DNA from: Corella eumyota
Lineage: Eukaryota > Chordata > Ascidiacea > Phlebobranchia > Corellidae
Assembly: GCA_963082875.1 (NCBI GenBank)
Contig: OY720100.1
Span: 16,020,591 to 16,084,590, forward strand
DNA: 64,000 bases
Direction: 5' to 3'
Numbering within the stretch: the first letter of the stretch is position 1; each line of letters starts with the position of its first letter. The notes under the pieces are model-generated. The model had not been told where the DNA came from. It saw nothing but the letters and a program-made list of their open reading frames with translations, and did no database searches. The translations under genes were made by a program, and so were the position numbers. Of this stretch, positions 58,590 to 64,000 are shown piece by piece.

Positions 58590-61500
58590 CTACTCGTCAC
58601 AAGGCTCTATTTCTGTAAAATAGTTTAAAGATGAAAAGAATTTAATAAATTCCATGCAATCATGCCAAAAAAGCAGCACTTAAATTTACCACAAAAAAAC
58701 TAACCTGGACATTGATCTTCTGGAACACATTTACCATCCAAAAGATAATGATCTTCTGCACAATGACAACCGTCCTGACATGTATCCTCACAGTGAGGGG
58801 GGAATAAACGATCCTCGCAACTTACGTCACAGCCATGGCAAAGACAAAAGCTTTGACCTTCAGCACACTCTGAAACAACAATGTGTGTAAAATAATTGAA
58901 AAACTGGCTTAAATAAATATAAAGCAGAACAAACTTGAATTGCCAATTGTTTAAAAAATTATAACGCAACTTTGTGCTAAAGTTAAACTAAAAGTTTTGA
59001 ACAAACTTGGTGCTTTATGATTTTTTTTTTTATCCTAAATATGGAAAATGAATCATTACTATCTAGCTATAATAGGTCTGCAAATTATTCATAAACAATC
59101 TTTTTATAAAATACACCTTTTATTAACTTTTTCTTAAGTTAATGCATTAATTAAACTAACCGGGCTCGACGTTAGGGCATTCGTATATGTTGACACATTT
59201 GCCATCATTATTGACAAAAGTTCCAGGCGGACATTTACAACCGATTTCACAATCTTCTGTACATGGTATAGGATTGTAAATATCCTTGCAGTAAATTTCG
59301 CAATGCTCACAACCAGAGAATACTTTGCCGTCCGTACATTCTGCAAAAAAAACGTAAAAAGTTTTTCCAATTATTCACAAATTTAATCAAGTTAAAAATG
59401 AAGTCAAAAATTTAAAACTAGAAATAGAATGGAATTTAAAAAACTTTAATCTTTACAATTTTTTTACAAACATTTAAACTTTAAATTAGACAACGAAAAC
59501 ATCTACCTTGCTTTTCAACGCAGTTCTTTCCGTCACCAACATAACCTTCATTACATTTACATTCATATGATCCAAGTGTGTTTGAACAAACTGCATTTAC
59601 ATCACAGTCAGCAGCACCCGAAGTACATTCGTCAATGTCTGTTAACAATTTCAATTTTTTTTTTCTTATTAAATTGGTTTTTGTTTGACTATATTTAAAA
59701 TGTAAACTCGTTCTATTTTTTCAACTACAAATCAATATTTAACCCGGGCATTTTGTTGGGTAATCATTAGACCTAAGGGCGTTATTGGTTAAATTGTAAA
59801 AGTAAAATGAACGGATTTTTGTAGTATTTTACCTGTACAAGTTGTACCATCTCCACTATAACCTGCTTTACATTTACATAGATAAGAACCAATCGTGTTA
59901 ACACATTCAGCAAAATCAGTGTTACAAGTATGAGACATTGTGGTACATTCATTAATATCTGTAAAAAAACAACACTGTTAAAAACAATCTCCAAAATACC
60001 TGTGTCGAAACACATCACATCATATTAAATGTTACGTTTCTATTTGTATAATACAAACAATTTTTAAACGATTACAAAATTTAAATATTAAAAGTTTTAG
60101 CATCAAATCATTGTTTGATAACTATTTTAAACTAATTGTTAAACCTTCGCAAGTCTTTCCATCTCCAGTGTAACCCTTCTTACATGCACATGTATAACTT
60201 CCAGGTGTGTTGGTACAAACTGCATTTGCATCACAATCATTGTCAGCGTTTTCTGTACATTCGTCAATATCTAAAAATTTTTTAAATAGAAATAATTTTA
60301 GAATCTTGTTAAATATTTTTTGTTACTTTTACCAAAATTTTAAAACGTTTGCTTTATCATTTTTAAACATACTAATTTGTGTTGTCAACCTTTTAATATA
60401 TATTATTACTTATGCATTCATCTAACCTTTACAATCGTCATCAACCTTAACAAATCCTTCTACGCAGGGGCAATCATATGATCCAATTGTGTTATTGCAA
60501 ACTTGATTTGCTCCACAACTAAAATCTCCAGTAGTGCATTCGTCAATATCTTAACACAAATTACGAAATTGTTTTGTTAATAGTAATGCTGAGTGTATAC
60601 ATTTGGCAAATATATTACATAAAATTTGGATACCCTAACAGTCTAATTTTATTTAACAAGATATAACTTAAAATTAATTGATGTATAATGTACTAACCTA
60701 CACAGGGATCCCCTGAATACCCATCTAAACAACTACATGTGAAATTTTTAACGCCAATACAGTTGCATTGAGAATTGGTTGATACAGAAATATACCCATC
60801 ACCTATATAAAATCATAAACAAAATTAACACACGTAATTAAATTTTCAAACTTATAAAGATGTCTTTTAAAAAGGTGATTTTTATAGATAAATGAAACAA
60901 ATAGTTTAATTTAAAAATTAAACGCATTTAAGTGATACCAAAGTTAATATAAGCTCCTTCAATTTCACAACCACAGTTTGATAATGGAACGCAATCAAAT
61001 CCACTTTTGACAAAGTCGGTGTCGCAAGCACAACCTTCAACCACCCCAGTATTTAAACATCTTTAATAATAAAAATAAAATTAACTTTTAAATTTTTTTA
61101 TCTTTTTTAATATTGTAACGAATCCGCCATTTAATTGTTTATTGTTTGTTATCTGTTTCTAATCACGTGTTTACACTTTTAGTCACGTGGGCACATCTTA
61201 TCTCTGTTTTGTCTGTATCTCGTAACTAGTAAAAAGGGTAAGATTGGAATAGTGGGGGTGTAGCGTAGAGAACAGCTGGATAAACGGTGATGTTTGGTTG
61301 CTTTATAGTGTTGATTATCGTTTTGGAAATACATATGTTATATATTGAACTTGGTGCGAGATTTGAAGTTTACGAAATAGTTAAACGTCGAAGGGGCAGA
61401 AAGCAAATTTACGTTACAATATTTGTTGTGTAACAGTTATATTTTAAGCCCGATCCTTTTTTGTTTTTTAGACATTGATAAATTTTGTTATTAATATGTA

Positions 61501-63697
61501 AATTTAACGTTTTCCTAAGTCGGTGTTTAAGCTTTATATATCAATTATGTTGTTAAATGACTTTGAAGTAAAAAACGTAGTGCTTACTGTTCAGGTTCAA
61601 CTATAGTATCACATGTAGCAGGACATGGGGTCATGCAACCATCATAATGACTGTTTTTTGGACAAGTTTCGACAGACGCACCAGTTAAAACTCTCCAATT
61701 GCAAACTTTTATGCCTTGGCCTTCACATTGGTCCGCCATCCATTTTAAGTCCTAAAAAAATTATAAATTAAAGTTCAACGTTTTGCAAATAACCATTAGA
61801 CTTAAGTGACCTTATTTTGTTCCAACCTGGGTTAGAAGGGTTTTGTCTCCATTGGTAGCACACATGTCATAGATGCAGTCTTCGTAAATTTTGCTTGGGT
61901 TAACTTTATGTAAGCAAGCAGCAAACACTCCGGTTGTGCTAATTAAAGGTCCACAGAAATCTTGACCAGCCCTTGAATATAAAACAATTACCAATTAACT
62001 TACAGGCTGCTAAATAATAATTAACCGGGAAAAGTTGGTTAACACATGAAAAAATTTTCATTCCTCTAAAAGAAGTGTCAAACGGTTGTGGACGAAGTTA
62101 ACACACTTATCACGACCATACATACATACATAACAAATCAAAAACATTGACTTATAATAAAAAATATAATCACCAAGCTGCAGGGTTTGCACAAGTGGGA
62201 AGAGGATTGGGTTTATTACATACATCAACTTGGTAAGAATTTGCAAACACACCTTGTGATGTAACTTGACCATTACTTGCCGTATAATCGTCAGCTGGAT
62301 TACCGTTATAAGCTCCACACAATCCATTTAACTTAAAAAATTTAGTTCAATTTTAACAAAGGGAGAAAATACAACATATATTTAAAAGGTTTTTTATAAA
62401 AGCGAACAAACTCATACGTAAATTACCAAAATACCTCGTTTTGATAGTCAGGTGATACACCGATATTTAAAATATACAAAGTAAAATCAATATGTAACCC
62501 TTGGTCAGTAATTAAAGAAACTCGGTTGCCCACTGTTCTAATAGCAACACCACCTCTATTGTACCCCACTACTTTCTGTCCGTTAACCTAATAAAAAATA
62601 ACCAAGCTGTTGAATTAAGACTGCTAAAATTAACTTAATATATATTTTAACAACACATATTTTTTAGAATAAACTAAATTTTTAAATTTAATGTCTTATT
62701 TTTGAAAGAAAATGTGAGTGTTTTTGTAAAAGTTGCAAACTAATGGTATTCAGAAAAAAAATTTTTAACCAAGCAAAATTAAATATTTACATGTATTATA
62801 TTCGGTGTTGTTAAGCGAATATTTAGCCTTCCTCCTTTTAAAGCTATTTCAACATACTGGACAACTGAAACGTGGGCCGTGAAAGGAATATTCTTTGTAG
62901 TTATTTCAAACCACCTTGGATCATCTAAGGCAAGCTTGTAAGTCTTAGCAGCGTAATATCTACACACCCCTTGGAAGTGGTACTGTGTCTTGTCAAATGT
63001 AACGTAATGTGGATCACCGTTTATATTACAGAACGGCATAACTAGAAAATTAAACGTTGAATATACGGTCAAAAAGTCAATTATCAGATATCACAAATCT
63101 TAAACGGTTGATACAACACCATTAGATTACACAAGGCAAAAGAAAAACAGTAAAAATTTAAGAAACTAATTGATTATCAATGCCAAATTTTTTTAATACA
63201 AAAAGACAAGTTTTTATTAGCAAAATCTATATTTTTTACCAAATAAAAAATGTAATTACTTACGTTCACATTGTTCTCCATTCCAAGCATACAACGTCGT
63301 ACATTCACAACTAAAAGATCCAGGTGTATTCAAACAAATAGCATTTGTTGAACAGAGGGCTGATGCACATTCATTAATATCTAAAAAAGTCAATCAATTA
63401 TGTTTTTAAAAGTTGTTAAGGATATTATTGGTCTGTAGAACTTAATATGTCCTTTGTACAAATTTCTAACTTATGGTGTCAACAATTCAAAAATTTTAAA
63501 CTTTCTGGATTCTGAATACAAGGAGTTATAGATAACAACGTCAACAAAAAGTTAAAGTAAAATACCATCACAAACTGCTCCTGATCCTGTGTAGCCCTTG
63601 TTACAAACACAATGTTGAAAGCCAGTTTTTTCTTTTACACAAGCTGCATTTTCGTCGCATTTTGAATCATTTTCTCCAAGCTCACATTCGTTGTAGT
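58590..63697 (-). CDS. Secreted EGF / VWD-C8-TIL multidomain protein, C-terminal 740 residues
   Basis: An extracellular cysteine-rich protein of the zonadhesin / tectorin / gel-mucin domain class; its start lies right of the window. Minus-strand exons: 63697-63566 (EGF), 63380-63264 (EGF), 63041-62791, 62587-62435 and 62331-62174 ([29 protein letters not shown]), 61971-61827 and 61751-61588 (C8, start of TIL), 61060-60939 (TIL), 60802-60698 (EGF-like), 60549-60427, 60270-60145, 59958-59833 and 59638-59507 (four EGFs, the DIDEC / DINEC calcium-binding type), 59340-59161 and 58869-58705 (two TIL-like domains), 58612-58590 (last six codons, ending EPCDE, and TAG). The frame sums exactly. EGF and TIL exons are all phase 1-1. 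Such proteins form mucus, egg-coat or apical matrices; I cannot name the ortholog. Confidence 0.88.
61114..61418. mobile_element. Solo-LTR-like fossil in an intron of the EGF/VWD gene
   Basis: A 305-bp sequence bounded by TGTAACG and CGTTACA, a short inverted repeat with TG...CA ends as in LTRs, flanked on both sides by ATAT (possible 4-bp target duplication). No internal gene region is present. A related copy starts at 63886 and a fragment lies at 23026. Family (Ty3-like or other) cannot be assigned; a small non-autonomous DNA element is an alternative. It looks relatively well preserved. Confidence 0.6.
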
Positions 63698-63885
63698 CTT
63701 AATGAAAAGTAAATCAAATAAAGCACTTGACTTTATAATATTTAGAGATGGTTTGTATAATGTTTGTCACCTATAAAACAGTCTTTGTATGGACTATAAT
63801 TTGTTAATAATATTTTGCATGAATAAATGTGATTAACTTGTGAATTCTTAAAGTATGTATACATGGAATAGCAATGTGTTAATAT
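63698..63885. other. Intron sequence at the right edge
   Basis: Upstream intron of the EGF/VWD gene. No exon is supported here; the next exon must lie beyond the window. Confidence 0.5.
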
Positions 63886-64000
63886 TGTAACGAATCCGCC
63901 ATCTTGTTGTTTATACTAAATGTTATCAGTTCCTAGTCACGTGTTTACACCATTAAGTCGCGTACTTACACTTCTTTATCACGTGCTATGTATCACGTGA
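63886..64000. mobile_element. Start of a second LTR-like copy, cut by the window edge
   Basis: It opens with TGTAACGAATCCGCCATCTT, as the copy at 61114 does, and shares CACGTGTTTACAC. Three CACGTG E-box palindromes fall in the last 70 bases. Whether it is a lone LTR or the end of a longer element cannot be seen. Confidence 0.55.

Noticed and set aside
61114-61418. A small DNA transposon (MITE) rather than an LTR.
   Set aside because: Not fully excluded, but the inverted repeat is only 7 bases with TG...CA ends and a probable 4-base target duplication, which fits a solo LTR better.

Overview
The window is AT-rich animal DNA with short introns, small GT-AG exons, convergent and divergent neighbours and many short tRNA-derived repeats. 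The proteins fit a chordate, and the compactness, base composition and repeats fit a tunicate, most likely a Ciona species. The species call is inference; the gene families are read from the sequence. All exon chains were assembled by eye from splice sites, frame continuity and family resemblance, and every joined frame sums to a whole number of codons.

Layout. 60-1461 (+) is the 3' end of a KIF3B-like kinesin-II motor gene. 2159-4850 (-) is a BDH1-like short-chain dehydrogenase with eight exons. 5726-7917 (+) is a CIB1-like EF-hand protein. 9219-9752 (-) is an intronless, replication-type histone H1 with a histone 3' stem-loop. 10620-14708 (+) is a 16-exon glucokinase regulatory protein (GCKR) gene. 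14709-17270 holds nothing I recognise.

From 17271 to 51340 (+) lies one very large extracellular matrix locus. I read 47 exons in one frame, giving about 5,285 residues: signal peptide, nine fibronectin type III domains, four von Willebrand A domains and a collagen triple helix. Between the last FN3 and the fourth vWA domain, a single 9,067-bp exon (32266-41332) encodes about 3,020 residues of an almost unbroken decapeptide repeat, consensus DPNNRDPTDR. This exon is the most unusual object in the window. Two further signal-peptide exons (20985-21153 and 42425-42623) end in the same splice phase as the exons they could replace, so the locus may make nested isoforms or may be two or three adjoining genes.

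Downstream are a 3' UTR, a degenerate 170-bp duplication, a tRNA-like relic and a 5-kb satellite (52405-57462, about 16 units of about 306 bp, each with a GC-rich core). From 58590 to 63697 (-) is the 3' part of a secreted EGF / VWD-C8-TIL protein gene. One of its introns carries a solo-LTR-like fossil, and a related copy runs off the right edge of the window.

The genes do not form a pathway. The two right-hand genes are both extracellular, modular and cysteine- or collagen-rich; the left-hand genes are housekeeping or metabolic.
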